Positions 14,587 through 21,270 of a stretch of 21,270 nucleotides of DNA are shown one piece after another; the stretch's first letter is position 1; every line of letters begins with the position of its first letter. Below the pieces are notes generated by a model. The model worked only from the letters and a program-made list of their open reading frames with translations. It searched no databases and was not told the origin of the DNA. The stretch is taken from contig NZ_JALXPE010000068.1 of assembly GCF_025143365.1 (NCBI RefSeq), positions 1 to 21,270 of the forward strand, in the 5' to 3' direction. The DNA comes from Microbacterium sp. p3-SID336 (lineage in GTDB: Bacteria; Actinomycetota; Actinomycetes; Actinomycetales; Microbacteriaceae). A program made the translations under genes and the position numbers.

Positions 14587-16534
14587 TCGACTGCTCCTCG
14601 AGGATGCTGGCGGCGGGGCCGCGGTAGCGCGCGGCTTGGATGATGACGCTGAGGACGACCAGGTCGTACAGGACCCAGGCGGTGTTCACGAGGGTGCCGG
14701 TGCCGTCGGCCGTGCCGAGGAACACCCGGGTCACGCCGATGACCAGCGCGATCGCGAGCACGACCATCGCGGTGAGCTGCGGCCAGATCTCGCCCCACGG
14801 GACACCGCGCGGGTCGCGGCCGTCCTTCCGGGTCACGGCGAACGACAGGGGTCTGCCGAGCACGACGTTCGCGAACGCCGTCCAGCACGCGCGGATCCAT
14901 ACGGGGAACAGCGCGAGCGAGTACTGCTGGCCGCGCCAGGTGCGCACTCCCTTCGCCACCACCAGGAACAGCGCCTGGTTGATGAGGAAGTACGGCAAGA
15001 ACCGCGCGAAGAAGTCGACCGACCAGGCGGTGACCGGCAGCACCCCGAACACCAGGTAGATCACGGGCGCCGCGAGGTACACGATCGCCGCGAACCCGGA
15101 GAGGTAGCTCCACATGGTGGCGAAGTACATCAGGCGCTGCCCGGCGCTGAGCCCGCGCTTGACGAGCGGGTTGTCCCGCAGCATCACCTGCAGCGTGCCC
15201 TGAGCCCACCGCAGCCGCTGGGTGAGCATGGTGCGCAGGTCCTCCGGCGCGAGGCCGTGCGCGAGGATCTCGTGGTGGTAGACGCTGCGCCAGCCGAGGG
15301 CGTGCAGCTGCATCGCGGTCGCCATGTCCTCCGTGACCGAGATGGTCGCGAGCGGGAGGATGGGCTGCGCCTCGTCGCCGCGGTCGAGCCGCAGGGTGTC
15401 CAGCAGCCCGCGGACGGCCTCCACCGCGGTGATGGGGGAGAGGTCGGACGAGGCGAGCGCGTCGAGCCCCGCCTCGTCGACGACGACCTGGCCCAGCTCG
15501 GCGTCCTGCTGCAGGGGCAGGGCGCCGATCTCGTCGAGGTCGGCCCTGATCCCGGCGAGGTCCTGCGCGACGAGGATCCGGGAGGCGCGGTCGACGGCCT
15601 CGCCCACGCGCGCGGCGACCTCGGCCACCGAGTCTCCGGCGGCGAGGTCCTTGCGGCCCTGGGAGATGGCGATGCGCAGGGCACCCAGCTCGGTGGCGAG
15701 TGCGGGGCTGGCGGCCGTGTCCGCCTCGCGGGCGATCATGGTCTCCGCGGCCTTGAGGGCCTTCGTCGCCGACTCGGTGACGTCGCGCACATACCCGACG
15801 ATGCCGAGCTGCATGAGCGCTTCCCGACGCAGCACCGCGTTGGAGCCGCAGAAGAACGCGGCGTTCCAGCCGTCCTTGCCCTGCTGGATGGGTCCGTAGA
15901 ACAGCGGCGCCTGGCTGCCGAGGGGGTCCGCCTCCTCCACGTTCACGAACCACTGCGGGGTCTGCACCAGCGCGACCTCGGGGTCGTCGGCGAAGTAGCC
16001 CAGCGTGCGGTGCAGGATCAGCGGGTCGGGCACCTGGTCGGCGTCGAGGATCAGCAGGAACTCGCCGTCGGTCTGGAACAGGGCGCTGTTCAGGTTGCCG
16101 GCCTTCGCGTGGCGGGGCTTGCCCGTCCAGTCCTCCGAGCGGGTCAGGTAGCCCACCCCGGCCGCCCGGGCCTCGGCTTCCAGTTCCGGCCGCGAGCCGT
16201 CGTCGAGGATCCACGTGGAGTGCGGGTAGGCGATGCGCTTCGCGGCGCGGGCGGTCGTCATGACCAGCTCGATGGGCTCGTCGTACGTGGTGATGAAAAC
16301 GTCCACGGTGCCCTGCGGCGGCGACACGGGCGCCGGCCGTTCGCGCGCTCGCCACATCGTGAGGCAGAACAGGAAGGTGTCGATGAGGCTGTAGGTCTCG
16401 GCGATGACGAGCGGCACGGCGATCCACCAGGCCGACCAGTTCACCGACTCCAGCCAGCGCCACGCCACGTAGTTCACGCCGAGGAGCACCGACAGCAGAG
16501 CGAGGACGCGGATGGTCGCGAACCGCGCGGTCAT
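14570..16534 (-). CDS. Membrane glycosyltransferase family 2, cellulose-synthase-like, with large insert
   Basis: A 654-residue processive-type GT2. Two N-terminal helices (about 8-25 and 35-58) precede the catalytic domain, which has TYDEP (D85), DADQVPDP (164-171), the acceptor-site segment GSNAVLRREAL (230-240), TED (401-403) and TQRLRWAQG (438-446, the Q/RxxRW motif). About five more helices follow to residue 635. Between GSNAVLRREAL and TED, where BcsA-type enzymes have a short loop, there are about 150 residues of helical, Ala/Glu-rich sequence (about 252-398). No PilZ (c-di-GMP-binding) domain is present. It probably makes or exports a beta-linked surface polysaccharide from a UDP-sugar. 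Its ATG overlaps the phosphatase stop as ATGA, and its 3' end overlaps the STAS gene. Confidence 0.92.
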   Translation of the reverse strand: MTARFATIRVLALLSVLLGVNYVAWRWLESVNWSAWWIAVPLVIAETYSLIDTFLFCLTMWRARERPAPVSPPQGTVDVFITTYDEPIELVMTTARAAKRIAYPHSTWILDDGSRPELEAEARAAGVGYLTRSEDWTGKPRHAKAGNLNSALFQTDGEFLLILDADQVPDPLILHRTLGYFADDPEVALVQTPQWFVNVEEADPLGSQAPLFYGPIQQGKDGWNAAFFCGSNAVLRREALMQLGIVGYVRDVTESATKALKAAETMIAREADTAASPALATELGALRIAISQGRKDLAAGDSVAEVAARVGEAVDRASRILVAQDLAGIRADLDEIGALPLQQDAELGQVVVDEAGLDALASSDLSPITAVEAVRGLLDTLRLDRGDEAQPILPLATISVTEDMATAMQLHALGWRSVYHHEILAHGLAPEDLRTMLTQRLRWAQGTLQVMLRDNPLVKRGLSAGQRLMYFATMWSYLSGFAAIVYLAAPVIYLVFGVLPVTAWSVDFFARFLPYFLINQALFLVVAKGVRTWRGQQYSLALFPVWIRACWTAFANVVLGRPLSFAVTRKDGRDPRGVPWGEIWPQLTAMVVLAIALVIGVTRVFLGTADGTGTLVNTAWVLYDLVVLSVIIQAARYRGPAASILEEQSNERQH

Positions 16535-17688
16535 GCGTCCCTCCGGACGACCACGACCGTGATGTCGTCGGTGGCCCTGTCGTCCGAGTTCGCCAGGCGC
16601 AGCGCCTCCTGCACCGCGCCGTCCGGCCCGAGCGCGGTGAGCACACGGTCCACGTGGCCGAAGGGGTCGTCCTCGTCGAGCACGTCCAACAGCCCGTCGC
16701 TGCAGCAGATGAAGGTGTCGCCGGGGTCGAGTCTCGTCATGATCGGCTCGCGCGGCTCGGCGACGCCCATGCCCATGCCCAGCGGCAGGTTCTTCGAGCG
16801 CAGCGGCGTCCACGAGCGGTCGGCGCGGATCACGAACGCCAGACTGTGCCCGGCGTCGATCACCTGCAGCTCGCCCGTGGAGGGCTGCAGCTCGGCGACG
16901 GCCGCTGTCACGAACATCGAAGTGTCGGCGAGGTCCTCCTCCAGCAGCCGGTCGACGTCGGCGACCGCGGTGGCGAGGGAGCGTTCGGGGGCCGTGCGCA
17001 GCGAGGCGCGGACGGTGGCGGCGACCAGCGCCGGCCCGGTGCCCTTGCCCATGGCGTCGGCGAGCGTGACCCGCAGCGCGTCGCCGTGCTGCGCGAAGTC
17101 GAAGTAGTCGCCCGCGAGCGTCCCGCGGGGGGCGGCGCCGGCCGCGATCGTGTAGCCGTCGATCTCCGGCAGCACGCGGGGTCGCAGCGCCCGCTGGACG
17201 ATCGCGGCGTGGTCGATGTCGGCGTCCTGCGCCAGCTCCGTCTGCACCCAGAACGCGAGGTCGCGCAGCAGGTCCGCCTGCGCGTCGGTGAACGTGTGCG
17301 GCTCGGTGTCGAGCACGCACAGGGTGCCGACGGGCTCCCCGCCGGGGGCGTGCAGCGGATGCGCAGCGTAGAACCGCAGGTGCGGGTCGCCCGTGACGAA
17401 CGGGTTGTCGGCGAAGAGGTCGGTCGTGCTCGCGTCCTCCACCACCACCGTCCGGTCCTGCGACACGGTGTAGTCGCAGAACGAGTCCTGTCGCGGTGCC
17501 TCGTTCCCCCCGAGGCCGATCTGCGATTTGCGCCACTGCCGGTCGCGGTCGATCAGCGAGACGCTGACCATCGGCACGCCGAACATCTCCTTCGCCAGTC
17601 GTGCCACCCGATCCACCCGCTCATCGGGTGGTGTGTCAAGGATCCCCAGTTCCTCGAGCGCTTGCTGTCGCCGTCGCTCGTCGAACAT
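16531..17688 (-). CDS. GAF-domain SpoIIE/PP2C-type serine phosphatase (RsbU-like)
   Basis: A 385-residue cytoplasmic protein. Residues 25-150 form a GAF domain (RLAKEMFGVPMVSVSLIDRDRQ, FCDYTV, YAAHPL, GTLCVLD), a small-molecule sensor. Residues 180-383 form a PP2C-like phosphatase with the metal-binding residues in LAGDYFDF (D194), LADAMGKG (D211), CCSDGLLD (D331) and ATDDITVVV (D374/D375). It should dephosphorylate the STAS protein of the same operon in response to a GAF ligand. The ATG at 17688 is chosen because GGAGG precedes it at a good distance. A possible -10 box TAGGAT lies at 17719-17724 on the minus strand. It is the first gene of the four-gene overlapping operon and is divergent from the sugar ABC operon. 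Confidence 0.9.
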   Translation of the reverse strand: MFDERRRQQALEELGILDTPPDERVDRVARLAKEMFGVPMVSVSLIDRDRQWRKSQIGLGGNEAPRQDSFCDYTVSQDRTVVVEDASTTDLFADNPFVTGDPHLRFYAAHPLHAPGGEPVGTLCVLDTEPHTFTDAQADLLRDLAFWVQTELAQDADIDHAAIVQRALRPRVLPEIDGYTIAAGAAPRGTLAGDYFDFAQHGDALRVTLADAMGKGTGPALVAATVRASLRTAPERSLATAVADVDRLLEEDLADTSMFVTAAVAELQPSTGELQVIDAGHSLAFVIRADRSWTPLRSKNLPLGMGMGVAEPREPIMTRLDPGDTFICCSDGLLDVLDEDDPFGHVDRVLTALGPDGAVQEALRLANSDDRATDDITVVVVRRDA

Positions 17689-17781
17689 TGCTCCGCCCCT
17701 CCTACGTCGCTTCCCCACATCCTACGGAGGAACCGAGCCCGCGGCGCCAGCCCGACCTCCGCGCGTTCAGGTGAACCACAG

Positions 17782-17818
17782 GAAACGCTTCTGCGCAAGC
17801 CCGGTGGCGAAACGCTTC
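17782..17818 (+). promoter_or_regulatory. Two LacI-type operator half-palindromes
   Basis: GAAACGCTTC occurs at 17782-17791 and again at 17809-17818, 27 bases apart on the same face-spacing side. It is one base from the perfect LacI-family core GAAACGTTTC. The downstream copy ends eight bases before the candidate -10 box TAGCAT (17827-17832), so it would overlap a bound polymerase. This points to control by a LacI/GalR repressor that is not encoded in this window. The divergent phosphatase operon starts about 90 bases to the left. Confidence 0.6.
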
Positions 17819-17826
17819 TCCCGTCC

Positions 17827-17832
17827 TAGCAT
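17827..17832 (+). promoter_or_regulatory. Putative -10 box of the sugar ABC operon
   Basis: TAGCAT fits the actinobacterial -10 consensus and lies directly after the second LacI-type operator. A -35 match is poor (GTGGCG at 17804-17809). The transcript would have a leader of about 145 nt with no obvious structure, ending in the strong ribosome-binding site AAAGGAGGCG before the ATG at 17985. Confidence 0.45.
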
Positions 17833-17984
17833 CCGGAGCACAAGGACCGGTCCGCCGGCTGTGCCTCCCCCCGTCGCGCAGCCAGGGCGGCCGGCACCGT
17901 CATCCGGCGTGCCTTCGAGAGCGGGCACCACGGTCTCTTCGGCGCGCTCCCGCGCGTCGTCGCACAGCAGAAAGGAGGCGGTGG

Positions 17985-18905
17985 ATGCCGCACAGAACGC
18001 GCACTCGCGACCGGTACAACCGTCGCGAGGCCCTCGCCGGCTACCTCTTCATCTCGCCCTGGATCATCGGGTTCCTGGTGTTCACGGCGGGCGCGATGGT
18101 CTACAGCCTCTACATCTCTTTCAGCAGCTACAACCTCGCCACGAACACCGCCCGACCGATCGGCATCGACAACTACGCGAACCTGTTCGAGGATCCGCGG
18201 GTCGGCGTCTCACTCGCGAACACGCTGTTCTACGTGGTGATGGCCGTGCCGCTGGAGATCGTGTTCGCGCTCGTGCTGGCCATGCTCCTGAACCGGGTCG
18301 GCCGCGGCGCCGGGTTCTTCCGGGTGCTGTACTACCTGCCGAAGATGACCCCGGCGGTCGCGACCGCTGCCGTGTTCTTCCTGCTGCTGAACGGCAACTC
18401 GGGCGCGATCAACCAGTTCCTGCGCCTGTTCGGCATCCAGGGACCGCAGTGGCTGGTGGATCCCGCGTGGGTCAAGCCGAGCATCGTGATGATGACGCTG
18501 TGGACGGTCGCCGGCACCATGGTGATCTTCCTCGCCGCGCTGAAGAACGTGCCAGTGGAGCTGTACGAGGTCGCGTCGCTCGACGGTGCGGGACCGATCC
18601 GCAAGTTCTTCGCGATCACGCTGCCGATGATCTCGGGGGCGATGTTCTTCAACGTGATCGTGCTGTCGATCGCGGCGTTCCAGATCTTCGACCAGGCGTA
18701 CCTGCTGTTCTGGCGGGACCAGAGCAACTCCTCGCCGGAGGCGTCGCTGTTCTACGCGATCTACCTGTTCCAGCAGGCGTTCCGGCAGTTCAACTTCGGC
18801 TTCGCGGCCGCGATGGCCTGGCTGCTGTTCGTGATCATCATGCTCATCACGCTGATCCAGGTGAAGGTCGGCAACCGCTTCGTCTACTACGAGGGAGACC
18901 GCTGA
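17985..18905 (+). CDS. Carbohydrate ABC transporter permease (MalF/UgpA-like)
   Basis: A 306-residue CUT1-family permease with six predicted membrane helices. The EAA loop is at about residues 195-216 (EVASLDGAGPIRKFFAITLPMI), where the ATPase docks. The N-terminal RREALAGYLFISPWIIGFLVF is characteristic of MalF-type subunits. Start codon choice is secure because AAAGGAGG precedes the ATG. It pairs with the MalG-type permease whose ATG overlaps its TGA stop. It brings a sugar or oligosaccharide across the inner membrane; the sugar cannot be named from sequence. Confidence 0.95.
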   Translation: MPHRTRTRDRYNRREALAGYLFISPWIIGFLVFTAGAMVYSLYISFSSYNLATNTARPIGIDNYANLFEDPRVGVSLANTLFYVVMAVPLEIVFALVLAMLLNRVGRGAGFFRVLYYLPKMTPAVATAAVFFLLLNGNSGAINQFLRLFGIQGPQWLVDPAWVKPSIVMMTLWTVAGTMVIFLAALKNVPVELYEVASLDGAGPIRKFFAITLPMISGAMFFNVIVLSIAAFQIFDQAYLLFWRDQSNSSPEASLFYAIYLFQQAFRQFNFGFAAAMAWLLFVIIMLITLIQVKVGNRFVYYEGDR

Positions 18906-19858
18906 TGTCCCAGACCGTGCGTCAGGTCCCCGTCGAGGCGGAGCCCGAGGAGACCGCAGGCACCTTCACGACCACCGTCCCCGCGCCGGCGCGCTGGCGG
19001 CGCCGTCTGCGGCAGCCGAAGAGCCTCGCGGGGCGGATCGTGCTGAATGTGATCCTGGTGCTGTTCGGGCTGCTGTTCCTGTACCCGTTCGTGTGGCTGA
19101 TCGCGGCGAGCCTCAAGCCGCGCGGCGAGGTGTTCGACAACGCGCTGATCCCGAAGACGTTCGTGCCGGAGAACTACGTCGAGGTGTGGAATCAGCTGCC
19201 GCTGCTCAGCTGGATGGGCAACAGCATCGCGATCGCGCTGCTCGCCGCGGGGACCGTGGCGATCTCGAGTTCGATCGTGGCGTTCGGCTTCGCGTACTTC
19301 CGCTTCCCTGGTCGCGGGCTGCTGTTCGGGCTGGTGCTCGCGACGATGATGCTGCCGGGCGCGGTGACCATGATCCCGATCTACCTGATCTGGAAGGAGA
19401 CCGGGCTGCTCGGCACCTGGGTGCCGCTGTGGGGCATGAACCTGTTCGGCTCGGCGTTCTACATCTTCCTGCAGCGGCAGTTCTTCCTCGGGCTGCCACG
19501 GGAGCTGTTCGAGGCGGCGCGGCTCGACGGCGCGAACGCGTGGGGGCTGTTCTGGCGCATCGCGATGCCGCTGTCCATCCCGTCGTTCGTGATCGTGTTC
19601 CTGTTCGAGTTCCAGGCCAGCTGGAACAACCTGCAGGCCGCGCTGATCTACCTCAACGCCGGGTCGGTGGACGAGTTCACCGCACCGCTCGGCATCGCCT
19701 ACGCCATGACCAAGTACAGCCCCACGGCGGGCGGTCACGGCGACTACCAGTACGTCATGGTCGCGTCGCTGCTGGTGACGCTGCCCATGCTCATCCTCTT
19801 CGCCTTCGGGCAGCGCTCCTTCATCGAGGGCGTCGCGACGCAGGGGCGCAAGGGATGA
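18905..19858 (+). CDS. Carbohydrate ABC transporter permease (MalG/UgpE-like)
   Basis: A 317-residue CUT1-family permease. A polar N-terminus of about 40 residues is followed by six helices; the second subunit signature is LFLYPFVWLIAASLKPRGEVF. The EAA loop is at about 203-224 (EAARLDGANAWGLFWRIAMPLS). The ATG overlaps the stop of the upstream permease (TGATG), so the two are made in equal amounts. The substrate-binding protein gene follows after 29 bases. No ATPase gene is present in the visible part of the operon; in many actinobacteria a shared MsiK-type ATPase serves such permeases. Confidence 0.95.
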   Translation: MSQTVRQVPVEAEPEETAGTFTTTVPAPARWRRRLRQPKSLAGRIVLNVILVLFGLLFLYPFVWLIAASLKPRGEVFDNALIPKTFVPENYVEVWNQLPLLSWMGNSIAIALLAAGTVAISSSIVAFGFAYFRFPGRGLLFGLVLATMMLPGAVTMIPIYLIWKETGLLGTWVPLWGMNLFGSAFYIFLQRQFFLGLPRELFEAARLDGANAWGLFWRIAMPLSIPSFVIVFLFEFQASWNNLQAALIYLNAGSVDEFTAPLGIAYAMTKYSPTAGGHGDYQYVMVASLLVTLPMLILFAFGQRSFIEGVATQGRKG

Positions 19859-19887
19859 CACCGAACCACAGATCGAAAGGAGCAGTC

Positions 19888-21252
19888 ATGCGCTCACGCA
19901 TGCTGGGAATCACCGCGGTGGCCGCGGCCACCGTCCTCGTCCTCGCCGGCTGCGGCGGGGGAGGAGGGGGCGACCAGGCCACCGACGCCGACTTCGACAC
20001 GGAGCCGAGCGGGACGCTGAAGGCGTGGGGCTTCGAGAACGCCGACGACGTGGGCACCTCGCGCATGGACTACGCCGCCGAGCAGCTGGACGGCGTGGAG
20101 ATCGACCTCGACGCGACCGCGTTCGACGCGCAGAAGTTCACGACCCGCATCGCCAGCGGCGACGTGCCGGACGTGGTGCAGATGGACCGGCGCTACGTCA
20201 CCACGTATGCCGCGCAGGACCTCATCATGCCGCTCGACGAGTGCTTCGCCGCGCACGACGTCGACCCCCGCGACCACTGGTACCCGTTCGTGGTGGACGA
20301 CGTCGCCTACGAGGACGCGGTGTGGGCGGTGCCGCAGTTCTACCAGCCGCCCGCGATCCTGCTGAACAAGGCGGTGCTCGACGAGGCCGGTGTCACGGCG
20401 GAGGAGATCGACACCTCCCAGCCGGACGTGCTGCTGGGCGCCATCCAGAAGATGTACCAGGAGTCGGGCGGCGTGCCGTCGCGGCTCGGGTTCGATCCGG
20501 TCGCGACCGGCCAGGCCGGCCTGTGGATCCTCGGGATGGGCGGGCAGCTGAACGACGCGGACGGAGCGCCCACCCTGGACGACCCGAGCAACGTCGCGGG
20601 CGTGGAGATGCTGAAGCAGATCACCGACGCGCAGGGCGGATTCGCAGCGGTGAAGAGCTTCACCGACTCGTTCGACACGTTCGGCGACCAGAACCAGTTC
20701 GTGGCGAAGCAGGTCGGGGCGCAGGTGAACGCGCAGTGGTACCCCAACGTGCTGAGCCCCTACGCCGACCAGATCCAGCTGGAGGCGGTGCCCTTCCGCA
20801 ACAGTGACGGCGAGCCCTTCTCGGTCGCGTCCGGCACCGCATTCGTGATCCCCGCCGGGGCGAAGAACCCCGCGGCGGCGTGTGCGTGGATGGTGGAGCT
20901 GACGTCGGACGACGCATGGACGGCGGCGGGCGAGGCCAGGGCCGAGACGCTGGAGTCGGAGGGCGGCATCAACACCGGGCTGTTCACGGGTTCGCCCGCG
21001 GCCGACCAGTCGATCCGGGAGACCTTCGTGACCGAGAGTGGCAACGCCGGGTTCGACCAGGTCATCGCCACGTACTACGACGTCGTGGGCTACGGCCAGT
21101 CGTTCGGTTCGTCGCCTGCGGGGCAGGAGATCCAGAACGAGCTGAACAACGCCGTCACCGCGGCGCTGCTCGGCGACAAGTCGCCCGAGGACGCGCTGAA
21201 GGAGGCGCAGGACGCCGCGATGCGCGCCTACGAGAACGCCACGGCAGGCTGA
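19888..21252 (+). CDS. Extracellular sugar-binding lipoprotein of the ABC transporter
   Basis: A 454-residue solute-binding protein, bacterial SBP family 1. The signal peptide ends in the lipobox LAGC with the lipidated cysteine at residue 22, followed by a Gly-rich linker and an acidic stretch. Typical segments are GTLKAWGFEN, KFTTRIASGDVPDVVQMD, AVPQFYQPPAILLNKAVLDEAGV, GQAGLWILGMGG and the helix-rich C-terminal region ending AMRAYENATAG. It captures the sugar outside the membrane and passes it to the two permeases upstream. AAAGGAG precedes the ATG at 19888. It is the third gene of the operon, an unusual order since this gene is often first. Confidence 0.94.
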   Translation: MRSRMLGITAVAAATVLVLAGCGGGGGGDQATDADFDTEPSGTLKAWGFENADDVGTSRMDYAAEQLDGVEIDLDATAFDAQKFTTRIASGDVPDVVQMDRRYVTTYAAQDLIMPLDECFAAHDVDPRDHWYPFVVDDVAYEDAVWAVPQFYQPPAILLNKAVLDEAGVTAEEIDTSQPDVLLGAIQKMYQESGGVPSRLGFDPVATGQAGLWILGMGGQLNDADGAPTLDDPSNVAGVEMLKQITDAQGGFAAVKSFTDSFDTFGDQNQFVAKQVGAQVNAQWYPNVLSPYADQIQLEAVPFRNSDGEPFSVASGTAFVIPAGAKNPAAACAWMVELTSDDAWTAAGEARAETLESEGGINTGLFTGSPAADQSIRETFVTESGNAGFDQVIATYYDVVGYGQSFGSSPAGQEIQNELNNAVTAALLGDKSPEDALKEAQDAAMRAYENATAG

Positions 21253-21257
21253 GACCC

Positions 21258-21270
21258 GGAGGGGGCAGTG
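21258..21270 (+). other. Probable start of a further gene, cut by the window end
   Basis: GGAGGGGG (21258-21265) is followed by a GTG at 21268-21270, 15 bases after the binding-protein stop. This looks like the ribosome-binding site and start codon of a fourth gene in the sugar operon. Nothing of its product can be seen. Confidence 0.5.

Noticed and set aside
14573..17107. An 844-codon open frame on the plus strand opposite the glycosyltransferase and phosphatase
   Set aside because: It is the mirror frame of two well-supported minus-strand genes; its translation is rich in His, Arg, Glu and Asp without domain motifs.

Overview
The window is chromosomal DNA from a high-GC Gram-positive bacterium, most likely a Microbacterium-like member of the Microbacteriaceae (Actinomycetota). 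The evidence is strong G/C bias at third codon positions, a dnaK-grpE-dnaJ-hspR operon with a HAIR operator, an RsbW/SpoIIE-type regulatory set, several apparently leaderless genes with TANNNT -10 boxes, and actinobacterial families such as DUF3253, DUF3817 and a stand-alone TOPRIM protein. I see no rRNA, tRNA, CRISPR array, transposase or phage gene.

Layout. (1) 1-3706: a UMF1-type MFS transporter (-), a TOPRIM protein (+), a DUF3253 protein (-) and a small two-helix membrane protein (-). This part is full of tandem repeats, both between and inside genes. (2) 3768-8688: a RIO-type kinase (-) with a possible upstream mini-ORF, a divergent DHA1 MFS transporter (+), an AraC-family regulator (-) with a minisatellite in its upstream region, a DUF3817 membrane protein (+) and a lipoprotein (-). 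(3) 8799-13600: the heat-shock operon dnaK-grpE-dnaJ-hspR (+), with a promoter overlapped by an HspR-type inverted repeat, followed by a DoxX membrane protein. (4) 13830-17688 (-): a tightly overlapping operon reading GAF-SpoIIE phosphatase, membrane GT2 glycosyltransferase, STAS anti-anti-sigma-like protein, RsbW-like ATPase. (5) 17782-21270 (+): two LacI-type operators, two CUT1 sugar permeases, a sugar-binding lipoprotein, and the probable start codon of a further gene at the right edge.

Three things stand out. First, the glycosyltransferase operon combines the three proteins of a partner-switching system with a cellulose-synthase-like enzyme. The enzyme lacks a recognisable PilZ domain and carries a helical insert of about 150 residues inside its catalytic domain. 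No sigma factor gene is nearby, so the switch may act on polysaccharide synthesis. Second, two 86-bp palindromic elements (28-113 and 6117-6202), one at the 3' end of each MFS gene, share stem sequence and exact geometry. They differ at two stem base pairs in a compensatory way and have diverged loops, which suggests an unrecognised structured repeat family. Third, tandem duplications are clustered here: the TOPRIM active-site region is expanded in frame, a His-rich 12-residue repeat lies in the DUF3253 protein, and copies of the DUF3253 gene tail are scattered around the TOPRIM gene.
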